From: Candidatus Hydrogenedentota bacterium
GTDB lineage: Bacteria > Hydrogenedentota > Hydrogenedentia > Hydrogenedentales > JAGMZX01
DNA: 62,968 nt
Assembly: GCA_029556545.1 (NCBI GenBank)
Contig: JAKQEQ010000045.1
Span: 1-62,968 of the forward strand
Direction of reading: 5' to 3'
Part shown: in pieces, positions 1 to 8,760 of the stretch
How the letters are laid out: each line of letters starts with the position of its first letter
How positions within the stretch are numbered: the stretch's first letter is position 1
Made by a program: the position numbers and the translations under genes
The notes under the pieces: model-generated
Told to the model about the DNA's origin: nothing
The model's database searches: none
What the model saw: only the letters and a program-made list of their open reading frames with translations

Positions 1-297
1 GGTACGGTGCGCTTCCAGTGGTACAAGGACGACGGCACGAAGGCGTTTGTGCCGCTGGCTGACGATGCCTTGCATACGGGCACGCAGACGACGGAGATGA
101 CCTTCGTCGAGATCGCGCAGGAAGACGAGGGCCTGTACCAAGTGGTGGTGTCGGACGACTTCACCAGCATCGAGTCGCAGGCGCAGTTGACGGTTGGCAC
201 GGCGTTGCCGGTGGCCGGTCTTGCCGGCGTTGCGGCGTTGGCGCTTGCCAGCGCGTTGGCGGGCGCGGGCGCGTTGCGGCGTCGCCGGCGGTGCTAG
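1..297 (+). CDS. C-terminal end of an Ig-like surface protein with a sorting or anchor tail (5' end outside window)
   Basis: The reading frame is open at the left edge and stops with TAG at 295-297, leaving about 98 residues. The first part is an Ig-like fold: FQWYKDDG, then DEGLYQVVVSDD, the usual Trp and Tyr core positions of bacterial Ig domains, ending in a QAQLTV strand. After that comes a short LPVAG motif, a hydrophobic Ala/Leu/Gly stretch of about 20 residues, and a terminal RRRRRC. This tripartite tail resembles the exported-protein sorting signals of PEP-CTERM or MYXO-CTERM type, but I cannot assign it to a named class. The protein is probably extracellular and anchored in the envelope. 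The rest of the protein is unseen, so its binding target is unknown. Confidence 0.75.
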   Translation, partial: GTVRFQWYKDDGTKAFVPLADDALHTGTQTTEMTFVEIAQEDEGLYQVVVSDDFTSIESQAQLTVGTALPVAGLAGVAALALASALAGAGALRRRRRC

Positions 298-329
298 GCA
301 GCCCGCTTCGCATCTGATTGCGTAGTCAG

Positions 330-365
330 GCCGCCGGTCCTGAAATAGGGGCCGGCGGCTTTGTG
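330..365 (+). terminator. Rho-independent terminator of the upstream gene
   Basis: An 11-bp stem (GCCGCCGGTCC at 330-340 with GGGCCGGCGGC at 349-359, one G-T pair) closes an 8-nt loop and is followed by TTTGT. It lies 33 bases after the stop of the Ig-like gene. The intron-like RNA begins immediately after the short T run. Confidence 0.75.
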
Positions 366-918
366 TGTGCCAGGCATGGCACTGTTCTTATGATGTGTAA
401 GTCTCTCTGCAGGCCCGGATAGGGGGAACTGTTAGCTGGACGGCAAGGGTGTCCACCGCGAGGTGGAATCTGAAGGATGCCGAAGGCAAATCGGCAGCTC
501 AATGAACAGAAATCGCATAGGAGGAAACGTACGCACCGGATGAGAAGGCCATTATCTTCAAGGAAATGCGCCAATTGGACATTCGAAGCGCTTGACTAAT
601 AGATACGGCGTAAGCTTCGTTGCATCCTCCGCCGGCAATGGGAGCGTGTCTACACCCGTCCTCAGAGCCTGATGGGACGTGGCTTGGACGCAGAGGGCGC
701 ATAGCGCTGCGCCACTAGCGGGCGCGACCCATGACGGAACGCCGGGGGCATTGCACATGAATCAGGCCTTCCCCAATAAGAACTTTGACAAGAGTGGACT
801 CGCATCGCTGCCCGATCAACTACACAGACTTCAACGTACAACATGAACCGTCGTGGTACGGAACCGTATGCCCGGTGGTGCGGAAGGATGGGGGGGACAA
901 CCCCGCCTCCCGCCCAAC
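365..918 (+). ncRNA. ORF-less group IIC intron, probably degenerate
   Basis: No protein gene fits 298-1024. The stretch carries group II intron landmarks in the correct order. There is a GTGTG 5' end with the GTGTGCCAGGCATGGCAC stem (365-382). Domain I pieces follow: GGAACTGTTAGC (425-436), GCAAGGGTGTCC (443-454) and GTGGAATCTGAAGGA (463-477), then a GAACAGAAATCGCATA segment. A domain V-like hairpin GAACCGTCG...CCGGTGGTG lies at 844-882, and a domain VI-like C-rich end runs to about 918. From memory, these match the Oceanobacillus iheyensis class IIC intron in sequence and order. Only about 280 nt separate the two ends, so the usual reverse transcriptase/maturase of about 420 residues is absent. 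The domain V triad reads CGT where IIC introns have CGC. The 3' boundary is approximate. Confidence 0.85.
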
Positions 919-1024
919 CGAACGAGCAGTGCGTCTACGGTGGTTCTCGGCGCGACTTCGCTTCGACGGACTGGTAAAATAGAAGCAAGGATGAACACGA
1001 TCGCTGGAACGCGGAGGGGCTAGC

Positions 1025-2365
1025 ATGGAAGGCATAGACCGGCGGGAGTTCTTGAAGCAAAGCGCGGCGGCGGGTGTGGCGGCGGGGGCGCTCGGGTTTT
1101 CGATGCACGCGGCGGGCGCGAATGAGCGGGTGATCCTGGGCGTGATGGGCTGCGGCGGGCGCGGCTGCTACATGGCCGAATTGTTCGCGAAGCGCAGTGA
1201 CGTCGAGATCCGGCACGTGGCGGACCCCGACCTGCGCCGCGCGGATCGGTGCGCGAAGAACATCGAGGGGCTGACGGGCAGGCGCCCCGCGGTTGCGCAG
1301 GATTTCCGGCGCATGCTCGACGACGGCGAAATAAACGCGCTCATCAACGCGACGCCGGACCATTGGCACGCCCTCGGCACGATCCTGGCCTGCCAGGCGG
1401 GCAAGGACGTCTACGTCGAGAAGCCCACCTCGCACAACATCTGGGAAAGCCGGAAAATGGTCGAGGCGGCGCGCAAGTACGGGCGCGTGGTGCAGGTCGG
1501 CGCGCAGAGCCGCAGCGGGGCGTACTGCCGCCGCGCCTATGAGTACATCCAATCCGGCGAACTGGGCGAAGTGCACTTTGTCCGGGTCCTGAACAGCAAG
1601 GTGCGCGGCGAGATAGGGCGCAAGCCGGACGCCGAGCCGCCCGAAGGCGTGGATTACGACATGTGGCTCGGGCCCGCGCCGATGCGGCCGTTCAATGAGA
1701 ACCGCTTCCACTACGCGTGGCACTGGTTCTGGGACTACTCCGGCGGCGACATCATCAACGACGGCGTCCATCAGATCGATCTCGCGCGATGGATGATCGA
1801 CAGGCCCTATCCGAAAAGCGTCACGTCTGCGGGCGGCATTCACTACTTCAAAGACGATCAGGAAACGCCGGACACGCACACGGTCAATTGGGACTACGAC
1901 GGCCTCACGATGGTCTTCGAACAAACGTTGTGGACGCCGTATCTCAAGAAGACGGACTTGCCCGCGCGGGATGCGGACGGCGTGCCGAACTGGCCGTTCA
2001 ACGGTACGCGCATCGAAATCTACGGCAGCAAACAATGGCTCTTGCTGGGCCGTCACAGCGACGGTTGGCAGGTCTTCAACGCGGACGGCGAGTCACTCGT
2101 CGCGGAGACGGGGCAATTCTCCGCAATGCAGCAGGCGCACGTCGCCGATTTCATTTCGTGCATGCGTTCGCGCGAATTGCCGCGCGCCGACATCGAGCAG
2201 GTCCATTATTCGACGCTGCTGTGCCACTATGGGAACATTGCCTACCGCACGGGGCGGCGGCTGCGCATCGACGCGACGACGGAGGGATTCGTCGATGACG
2301 ATCAGGCGAACGCCCTGGTGAGACGCGCATATCGGTCGCCGTGGGTCGTTCCGGAGGAGGTGTAG
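1025..2365 (+). CDS. Tat-exported Gfo/Idh/MocA family oxidoreductase
   Basis: 446 residues. ATG at 1025 follows GGAGGGG by five bases. The N-terminus has a twin-arginine signal (RREFLK at 6-11, then an Ala/Gly-rich stretch to about residue 32), so the enzyme probably folds in the cytoplasm and is exported. A Rossmann GCGGRG motif sits at 42-47, the family EKP motif at 132-134, and the C-terminal Gfo/Idh half contains DGVHQIDLARW. The family uses NAD(P) to oxidise or reduce sugars, inositols and related hydroxyls; the substrate cannot be read from the sequence. The stop is two bases before the sulfatase start, and both carry Tat signals, which suggests a co-transcribed polysaccharide-degrading pair. 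Confidence 0.9.
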   Translation: MEGIDRREFLKQSAAAGVAAGALGFSMHAAGANERVILGVMGCGGRGCYMAELFAKRSDVEIRHVADPDLRRADRCAKNIEGLTGRRPAVAQDFRRMLDDGEINALINATPDHWHALGTILACQAGKDVYVEKPTSHNIWESRKMVEAARKYGRVVQVGAQSRSGAYCRRAYEYIQSGELGEVHFVRVLNSKVRGEIGRKPDAEPPEGVDYDMWLGPAPMRPFNENRFHYAWHWFWDYSGGDIINDGVHQIDLARWMIDRPYPKSVTSAGGIHYFKDDQETPDTHTVNWDYDGLTMVFEQTLWTPYLKKTDLPARDADGVPNWPFNGTRIEIYGSKQWLLLGRHSDGWQVFNADGESLVAETGQFSAMQQAHVADFISCMRSRELPRADIEQVHYSTLLCHYGNIAYRTGRRLRIDATTEGFVDDDQANALVRRAYRSPWVVPEEV

Positions 2366-2367
2366 CC

Positions 2368-3804
2368 ATGCGGGGTACGCGCCGCGACTTCCTGAAGACC
2401 ATGGGCGCGGGCGCGTCCGCGCTGGCCTTGGGCGGCGGCGCTGCCCGTCCGCCCGCCGCGAAAGCGCCGAACATCCTCGTGCTGTTCTCGGACGACCAGC
2501 GCTTTGACACGATTCACGCGCTGGGCACCCCGCACATTCAAACGCCGCATCTCGATGCCCTCGCGGCGCGCGGCACGGTCTTCACAAACGCCTGCATCAT
2601 GGGATCGACTCTGCCCGCCGTGTGCGCGCCGAGCCGCGCCATGCTGCTCACCGGACGTTCCCTCTTCCGCTTGCCGGAGTCCATGCTGCACCCCGGCAGT
2701 ACGCCGCCCGTCTCGGGGCCGGATCCGTGTCCCACCTACCCCGAACACCTGCGCACCCACGGATATCGCACCTTCGCGACCGGCAAATGGCACAACGGTA
2801 AGGAGTCGCTCGCGCGCGGGTTCGATGACGGCGCGACGATATTCTTCGGCGGAATGACCGACCACGACAAGATGCACGTTTTCGATTTCGATCCCGCGGG
2901 GACCTATCCGCAAGAGAAGCGCCTCATCGGGGACCGGTTTTCGAGCGAGTTGTTCAGCGACAGCGTCATCCGCTTCCTGCGCGAATACGATGCGGACGCG
3001 CCGTTCCTCGCGTATGTCGCGTATACGGCCCCGCATGACCCGCGCATGCCGCCGGAGCCTTACGCCCGCGCGTATCCGCCGGACCGCGTGCCCCTGCCGC
3101 CGAACTTCCTGCCGGAGCATCCGTTCGACAACGGCGAACTACGCATCCGCGACGAGGAACTCGCGCCGTGGCCGCGGACCCCCGAGGTGGTGCGCGAGCA
3201 CCTGGCCGCGTACTACGGCATGATCACGCATCTCGACGCGCAAGTCGGCCGCGTGCTCGACGCGCTCGATGAAACCGAACGGTCCGGCGACACGATCGTT
3301 GTGTTTGCCTCCGACAACGGTCTTGCCATCGGCAGCCACGGGCTGCTCGGGAAGCAGAACCTCTATGAGCACAGCGTGCGGGTCCCGCTGATTCTAGCCG
3401 GACCGGGAATCCCGGCGGGGGTGCGCCGCGACACGTTGTGCTATCTGCACGATCTCTTTCCCACCCTGTGCGGGCTGGCCGGGACGCCCGCGCTCGAAAC
3501 TTCGGAAGGCAAGAGCCTCGCACCCGCCCTCGATGACCCTGCCGCGACGATTCGCGATTCCCTGTTCTTCGCATATCGCGACGTGCAGCGGGCCGTGCGC
3601 ACGCCGCGTTGGAAATTCGCGCGCCACGAAGTGGGGGGGAGGCGCACGCTGCAACTGTTCGACCTGGAAAATGACCCGCATGAATGCGTGAATCTCGCCG
3701 CCCGCGTGCACCACGCCGACCGCGTCGAGGAGATGAACGCGCTGCTGCGGCGGTGGATGACCGACGTCGGTGATCCGTGCCTGGCGACGTGGTTCGGCGC
3801 GTAA
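2368..3804 (+). CDS. Tat-exported type I sulfatase
   Basis: 478 residues. ATG at 2368 is chosen because GGAGGAGG (2353-2360) sits just upstream; a GTG nine codons earlier lies inside the previous gene. The Tat signal is RRDFLK (5-10) plus a hydrophobic stretch. Mature features are PNILVLFSDDQR (metal-binding Asp pair) and CAPSR at 86-90. The latter is the C-x-P-x-R motif whose Cys86 is converted to formylglycine. Downstream are TGKWHNG, APHDPR and the DNGLAIGSHGLLGKQNLYE block typical of family S1. It hydrolyses sulfate esters, most likely on polysaccharides given the neighbours. No formylglycine-generating enzyme is in the window. The exact substrate is unknown. Confidence 0.93.
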   Translation: MRGTRRDFLKTMGAGASALALGGGAARPPAAKAPNILVLFSDDQRFDTIHALGTPHIQTPHLDALAARGTVFTNACIMGSTLPAVCAPSRAMLLTGRSLFRLPESMLHPGSTPPVSGPDPCPTYPEHLRTHGYRTFATGKWHNGKESLARGFDDGATIFFGGMTDHDKMHVFDFDPAGTYPQEKRLIGDRFSSELFSDSVIRFLREYDADAPFLAYVAYTAPHDPRMPPEPYARAYPPDRVPLPPNFLPEHPFDNGELRIRDEELAPWPRTPEVVREHLAAYYGMITHLDAQVGRVLDALDETERSGDTIVVFASDNGLAIGSHGLLGKQNLYEHSVRVPLILAGPGIPAGVRRDTLCYLHDLFPTLCGLAGTPALETSEGKSLAPALDDPAATIRDSLFFAYRDVQRAVRTPRWKFARHEVGGRRTLQLFDLENDPHECVNLAARVHHADRVEEMNALLRRWMTDVGDPCLATWFGA

Positions 3805-3881
3805 CCGCTGAGGCTTGCGCGCGCCGCAGGCCAAACATTACCCTACCCCTTCAACGGCCCACCGGCGGCGGAAAGGCGCGC

Positions 3882-4829
3882 ATGAAAAATCAGTACGTGA
3901 ATCGACTTCAAGAAGGGGACACGGTCAACGACTATTTCGTCGCGGTGCGGAAGGACCTCCGCCCGAAGCAGTCGGGCGGCCATTTCCTCGGCATGGTGTT
4001 CAAAGACAAGACGGGCGACATCGGCGGGGTGCTTTGGAACAACGCGGCGGAAGTGGCGCGCCTCTTCGAGGTGGGCGACGTGGTCAACGTGCGCGGGCGC
4101 GTGAACGTGTATCAGGGCAACCTGCAAATTCAGGTGGACCAGGTGCTGCCCCTGCGCGAAGGGGACTATAGCCGCGAAGACCTCATCGCCTCGACGGATA
4201 GCGCGAGCGAGGACCTGCGCCGATTTCGTGCGATACTCGACACCATCGAGAACCAATGGCTCAAGCGTCTTGTGACGATGTTCCTCGAAGACGAGCCGCT
4301 CATGCAGCGCTTCGCGACCGCCGCGGCCGCGAAGAAGTGGCACCATGCCAGTCGCGGCGGACTCGTGCGGCATTGCTACGAGATGGCGCGCATCGCGCAG
4401 ACGATGTGCGAACTGTTCCCCGAGATGGACCGTGACATGCTCTTGAGCGCCGTCTTCTTCCATGATCTCGGCAAACTGAACGAGATGTCGCAAGACCTCT
4501 TCGTCGATTACACCACGGAAGGCAAGCTGATCGGTCACGTGCAAATCGGCGTGGACATGGTCCAGGACCGCATCCGCGAAATCGAGGGGTTCCCGTCCAA
4601 CCTGCGCATGGAACTCATACACTGCGTCCTGTCGCATCACGGCGAGTACGTCAACGGCGCGCCGGTCCTGCCGAAGACGCTCGAAGCCATCGCCCTTTAC
4701 CACATCGACAACCTCGACGCCCAGACCTCCGCCGTCGCCCGCGTTATCGAGGAAACGCGCGGCAAACGCCAGACCTGGTCGGACTTCCTGCCGCTCATCA
4801 ACCGGGTTATCTACGCCAAGGAACGGTAG
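3882..4829 (+). CDS. YhaM-like 3'-5' exoribonuclease (OB fold plus HD domain)
   Basis: 315 residues from ATG 3882. An in-frame ATG 35 codons earlier overlaps the sulfatase gene and encodes an unconserved Arg-rich leader, so it was rejected. Residues 1-92 form an OB-fold nucleic-acid-binding domain (GGVLWNN, VNVRGRVNVYQGNLQIQV). Residues 150-315 form an HD phosphohydrolase domain with H164 (LVRHC), the H194-D195 pair (FFHDLGK) and a later SHHGEY metal ligand. This order and length match YhaM/CBF1 family 3'-5' exonucleases acting in cytoplasmic RNA or DNA turnover. It sits among catabolic genes on the same strand, 77 bases after the sulfatase, with no obvious functional tie to them. Confidence 0.85.
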   Translation: MKNQYVNRLQEGDTVNDYFVAVRKDLRPKQSGGHFLGMVFKDKTGDIGGVLWNNAAEVARLFEVGDVVNVRGRVNVYQGNLQIQVDQVLPLREGDYSREDLIASTDSASEDLRRFRAILDTIENQWLKRLVTMFLEDEPLMQRFATAAAAKKWHHASRGGLVRHCYEMARIAQTMCELFPEMDRDMLLSAVFFHDLGKLNEMSQDLFVDYTTEGKLIGHVQIGVDMVQDRIREIEGFPSNLRMELIHCVLSHHGEYVNGAPVLPKTLEAIALYHIDNLDAQTSAVARVIEETRGKRQTWSDFLPLINRVIYAKER

Positions 4830-4961
4830 GTTCGGGCGATAATGCGGGCGCAAGTGCGCTGCTTTCGCCAGGATGACCTTTGCCCCGCCCATGGAGTACA
4901 CTTGCACCTCGTATGACTTGTCCCGTCGGGGAAAGTCGCGAACAGCGAGGGAGTTACCATC

Positions 4962-6872
4962 ATGCGGCGTTCATCACGATTCCTGTTCCTGGTAGGGGTG
5001 TTTGCGTTCTTCCTGCTTCCCGTGTTTGCGCGGGCGGACGTGCAACTCGGCGTGCATTCCGCCGTGACGCCGGAGCCGCGCGAGGACGACTGGTGGGTAA
5101 AGCGGTTCGAGGCGATGAACGCCCGCGTCGCGCAGGGGAACGTGGACCTGATTTTCATCGGCGATTCGATCACGCAGGGCTGGGAAGGCTCCGGCAAGCC
5201 GGTCTGGGAGGCTTATTACGGCGACCGGAACGCCGTGAATCTTGGGATCAGCGGCGACCGCACGGAGCACGTCCTTTGGCGTCTCGAAAACGGCAACATC
5301 GCGGGTATCGCGCCGAAGGCCGCCGTCATCCACATTGGCACCAACAATCACCAGAAGAACAGTGCCGGGGAAATCGCCGAAGGCGTCACCGCCATTGTCG
5401 AAATGCTCCGCGCACGGCTGCCGGAAACGAAGATATTGCTGCTCGCGGTCTTCCCGCGCGCGGACAAACCGCAGGAAATCCGGGACAAACTCGCGGAAGC
5501 AAACCGGACGCTCGCCGGCCTCGATGACGGCGACCGGGTGCGCTTCCTCGATATCGGGCGCTGGTTCCTGACGGATCAAGGCGAGTTGACGAAGGACGTG
5601 ATGCCGGACCTGCTGCATTTGAGCGAGGAAGGTTACTGGCGTTGGGCGCGGGCCATCGAACCGACCTTGGCGGAGCTTCTTGGCGCGCCGGACAACACGC
5701 CGCCGAAAGGCTTTGTCGCGTTGTTTAGCGGGGAGGACCTGAGCGGCTGGAAGGGGCTTGTCGAGGACCCGGAGAAACGGGCCAAGATGCCGCCCGAGGA
5801 ACTTGCCGCCGCGCAAGGCAAGGCGGACGACCTCATGCGCGCGCACTGGAACATCGTTGATGGCGCGTTGGCCTACGATGGCCAGGGCAACAGTCTGTGC
5901 ACCGCGCGCGACTACGAAGACTTCGAGATGCTCGTGGATTGGAAGATCGGCCCGGATGGCGACAGCGGCATCTACTTGCGCGGATCGCCGCAGGTGCAGA
6001 TTTGGGACCCGGCCCGCTGGCCCCAGGGTTCCGGCGGCCTCTACAACAACAAGGAGAACCCGAGCGACCCGCTGGTGTGCGCGGACCGGCCCATCGGCGA
6101 ATGGAACCGCTTCCGTATTCTCATGATCGGCGAGAAGGTCACCATCTACCTGAACGGCAAGCTGGCGGTGGACAACGTGGTCCTCGAAAACTACTGGGAC
6201 CGGAGCAAGCCCATCTACCCGAGCGGGCAAATCGAGTTGCAGCACCATAATTCGCCGCTGTGGTTCAAGAACATCTACATCCGCGAGATTCCGCGCGGCG
6301 AAGGCTGGCGCGACCTCTTCAACGGGCGCGACCTGAGCGGTTGGGAACAGGTCGGCGGCGACGCGCCCTGCTGGAAGGTCGAGAACGGCCAACTGTACAC
6401 GGACGGCGCGGAAGGCTGTGGCTGGCTCTCGACCACCGAGGAATTCAGCGACTTCGAACTCGAACTCGAATTCCGCGTGCCGGTGAACGGCAACAGCGGC
6501 GTGTTCATTCGCGCGCCGCGCGAGGGCAATCCCGCTTTCGAGGGCAGTGAAATTCAGATTCTGGACGACTACGGCCCGGACTACGCGGAACTCAAGCCGT
6601 GGCAGTTCTGCGGCAGTGTCTACGCGACGGTCGCGCCGAGCCGGCGCGTCACGCTCCCGGCGAACACGTGGCAGAAGATGCGCATCCGCTGCGAAGGGCC
6701 GCGCGTCAACGTCTGGCTCAACTGCTGCACCATCGTGGACGCCGACCTGAGCGAACACCTCGACAAGCTGCCGGACCATCCCGGCCTGACGCGTACCGGC
6801 GGCTTCATCGGCCTGCAAAACCACGGTTCGCGCCTCGATTTCCGCAACGTCCGCATTCGTCCGTTGAATTGA
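4962..6872 (+). CDS. Secreted SGNH/GDSL hydrolase with two DUF1080 domains
   Basis: 636 residues. ATG 4962 follows AGGGAG and a hydrophobic signal peptide (residues 1-25, cleavage near FARA|D). Residues 60-240 are an SGNH esterase: GDS at 67-69, ISGDR near 97, GTNN at 126-129 and DLLHLSEEGY near the end supplying the Asp/His. Two DUF1080 (3-keto-disaccharide hydrolase, concanavalin-like) domains follow, beginning GFVALFSGEDLSGW near residue 250 and GWRDLFNGRDLSGW near 445. Both keep the DFEL/DFEM...GNSG(V/I)(F/Y) core. The protein is probably a periplasmic or extracellular carbohydrate esterase/glycoside-active enzyme, joining de-esterification with glycan binding or cleavage. It precedes xylA by 30 bases. 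Confidence 0.9.
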   Translation: MRRSSRFLFLVGVFAFFLLPVFARADVQLGVHSAVTPEPREDDWWVKRFEAMNARVAQGNVDLIFIGDSITQGWEGSGKPVWEAYYGDRNAVNLGISGDRTEHVLWRLENGNIAGIAPKAAVIHIGTNNHQKNSAGEIAEGVTAIVEMLRARLPETKILLLAVFPRADKPQEIRDKLAEANRTLAGLDDGDRVRFLDIGRWFLTDQGELTKDVMPDLLHLSEEGYWRWARAIEPTLAELLGAPDNTPPKGFVALFSGEDLSGWKGLVEDPEKRAKMPPEELAAAQGKADDLMRAHWNIVDGALAYDGQGNSLCTARDYEDFEMLVDWKIGPDGDSGIYLRGSPQVQIWDPARWPQGSGGLYNNKENPSDPLVCADRPIGEWNRFRILMIGEKVTIYLNGKLAVDNVVLENYWDRSKPIYPSGQIELQHHNSPLWFKNIYIREIPRGEGWRDLFNGRDLSGWEQVGGDAPCWKVENGQLYTDGAEGCGWLSTTEEFSDFELELEFRVPVNGNSGVFIRAPREGNPAFEGSEIQILDDYGPDYAELKPWQFCGSVYATVAPSRRVTLPANTWQKMRIRCEGPRVNVWLNCCTIVDADLSEHLDKLPDHPGLTRTGGFIGLQNHGSRLDFRNVRIRPLN

Positions 6873-6902
6873 GGCTGAGTGGAAGAAGAAGGAGTATCCG
6901 CC

Positions 6903-8216
6903 ATGCCCGAGTATTTCCCTGAAGTCAAGGCGATCAAGTACGAAGGCCCCGACTCGCGGAACCCGCTTGCGTTCCGCCACTACAACCCGAAGCAGAAGGT
7001 GCTCGGCAAAACCATGGCCGAACATCTCCGTTTCGCCGTGTGCTACTGGCACACCTTCAAGAACCTCGGCGGCGACATGTTCGGCGTGCCGACCATCGTC
7101 CGGTCTTACGCGCAAGGGTCCGACCCGATGGTTATCGCCGATCAGACGATGCGCGCCGCCTTCGAATTCTTCACGAAACTCGGCGTCGGCTTCTGGTGTT
7201 TCCACGACACCGACATCGCGCCCGAGGCGGATACGCTCGCCGAGACCAACAAGCGCCTGGACCGCATCGTCAAGCTGGCGAAAAGCCTTCAGAACGACAC
7301 GGGCGTAAAACTGCTCTGGGGCACGTGCAACCTGTTCTCCCATCCCCGCTTCATGTCCGGCGCCGCTACGAATCCGTCGCCGGACGTGTTCGCCTACGCC
7401 GCCACGAAGGTAAAGAAAGCCCTGGAGATTACCAGATACCTGGACGGCGCGGGCTACGTGTTCTGGGGCGGCCGCGAAGGCTACGAAACGCTCCTGAACA
7501 CCGATATGAAGCGCGAATTGGACCACCTGGCCCGGTTCCTGCACCTCGCGGTGGACTATAAGAAACAGATTCGCTTCAAGGGGCAATTCTATATCGAGCC
7601 GAAACCGAAGGAGCCGACAAAACACCAATACGACTTTGACGCCGCCAGTTGCCACGCCTTCCTGCAACAGTACGGCCTTGTGGGCCACCTCAAACTGAAC
7701 ATCGAGGCGAACCACGCCACGCTCGCGGGCCACGCCTTTATCCATGAACTGGCGTATTGCGTCGCGAACGGCATTCTCGGCAGCGTCGACGCCAACCGCG
7801 GCGACGAATTGCTCGGCTGGGACACGGACCAGTTCCCGACGAACCTCTACGACACCACGCTGGCCATGTACTACATTCTCAAGGGCGGCGGCTTTACCAC
7901 GGGCGGCCTGAACTTCGACGCCCACGTGCGCCGGCAGTCCATCGACCCCGTGGACCTCTTCCACGCGCACGTCGGCGCGATGGACGCCTTCGCGCGGGGA
8001 CTCAAGATCGCCGCGCGGCTGCTCAAAGACCGGCCATTCGAGAAGTTCATCGCCCGGCGCTACGCCGGATGGGACGGCGGCATCGGCAAGCAGATCGAGC
8101 AGGGCAAGGCGGGCTTTGCGGAACTTGAAGCCTACACGATGAAGCGCGGCGAGCCGAAGACCGTCAGCGGGCGCCAGGAGATGCTCGAAAACATCCTGAA
8201 CGACTACATCGCGTAG
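6903..8216 (+). CDS. xylA: Xylose isomerase
   Basis: 437 residues from ATG 6903, with AAGGAG at 6888-6893; an upstream in-frame start at 6879 lacks a site. It converts D-xylose to D-xylulose (and glucose to fructose) in the cytoplasm. All active-site positions fall at the E. coli numbering: H101 and D104 in FHDTD, metal ligands E232, E268, H271, D296, D307, D309 and D339. Length and motifs ([27 protein letters not shown]) are class II XylA. Neither xylulokinase nor XylR is in the window. The gene follows the SGNH/DUF1080 gene by 30 bases on the same strand, consistent with one transcript that releases and then isomerises xylose. Confidence 0.98.
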   Translation: MPEYFPEVKAIKYEGPDSRNPLAFRHYNPKQKVLGKTMAEHLRFAVCYWHTFKNLGGDMFGVPTIVRSYAQGSDPMVIADQTMRAAFEFFTKLGVGFWCFHDTDIAPEADTLAETNKRLDRIVKLAKSLQNDTGVKLLWGTCNLFSHPRFMSGAATNPSPDVFAYAATKVKKALEITRYLDGAGYVFWGGREGYETLLNTDMKRELDHLARFLHLAVDYKKQIRFKGQFYIEPKPKEPTKHQYDFDAASCHAFLQQYGLVGHLKLNIEANHATLAGHAFIHELAYCVANGILGSVDANRGDELLGWDTDQFPTNLYDTTLAMYYILKGGGFTTGGLNFDAHVRRQSIDPVDLFHAHVGAMDAFARGLKIAARLLKDRPFEKFIARRYAGWDGGIGKQIEQGKAGFAELEAYTMKRGEPKTVSGRQEMLENILNDYIA

Positions 8217-8223
8217 TCGTCCG

Positions 8224-8760
8224 TCAGCCGATTACCTCGTCGTTCGCGGCGCGGCCCGTGAGATACGGGCGGAGAAGCGCGGCCCAGCGGCCCACGCGGT
8301 CCACGGTCAAGTCGCTCTGGTTCTCCTCGTCGATGACCAGACCGACGAAATGATCGCCTTCCAGCGCGGCGGAGTACGCGAAATCGTAGCCGTCCGCGGG
8401 CCACGCGCCGATGATTTCCGCGCCGCGCTCCCGTGCCGTATCATGCAGGATGCGCAGCGCGTTGACAAACAGCCCCGAGAATGCCTTGGCGTCGCCCAGC
8501 CCGAACAGCGCCACTTTCTTCCCGCGAAGGTCCAGTCCGTCCATCTGCGGCAGGAAATGCGCCCAATCCCGCTGCAATGCACCCCGTTCCCAGGTGGACA
8601 CGCCGAGAATAAGGACATCCGCGTCCTGGAGGTCTCTCGTGGAGGCAACGGCGATGTTGTTCACGTCGCTCAGGAGGTCGCCCAAGGCGGCCTTGATAAG
8701 GTGGGCAGCGCTCTGCGTGTTGCCGTTAGTGCTACCGTAGAAGAGCTTTACGACCGCCAT
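8224..8760 (-). CDS. Flavodoxin
   Basis: 178 residues. ATG at 8760 (minus) has GGAGCGG upstream. A longer frame extends 52 codons further, but that part is basic, low-complexity and lacks a site. The N-terminal FMN phosphate loop is GSTNGNTQ (about residues 9-16), followed by the flavodoxin core LILGVSTWERGALQRDW, KVALFGLGD and GDHFVGLVIDEENQSDLT. The 178-residue size and the loop after residue 120 match long-chain flavodoxins. These are cytoplasmic one-electron carriers used with reductases and radical enzymes. It is convergent with xylA (8 bases apart) and has no redox partner beside it. Confidence 0.93.
   Translation of the reverse strand: MAVVKLFYGSTNGNTQSAAHLIKAALGDLLSDVNNIAVASTRDLQDADVLILGVSTWERGALQRDWAHFLPQMDGLDLRGKKVALFGLGDAKAFSGLFVNALRILHDTARERGAEIIGAWPADGYDFAYSAALEGDHFVGLVIDEENQSDLTVDRVGRWAALLRPYLTGRAANDEVIG

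Noticed and set aside
4974-7970. 998-codon minus-strand open frame
   Set aside because: It lies opposite the SGNH/DUF1080 gene and xylA, whose plus-strand products keep every catalytic residue. The antisense product is low-complexity and matches no family; it is a codon-bias shadow of high-GC genes.
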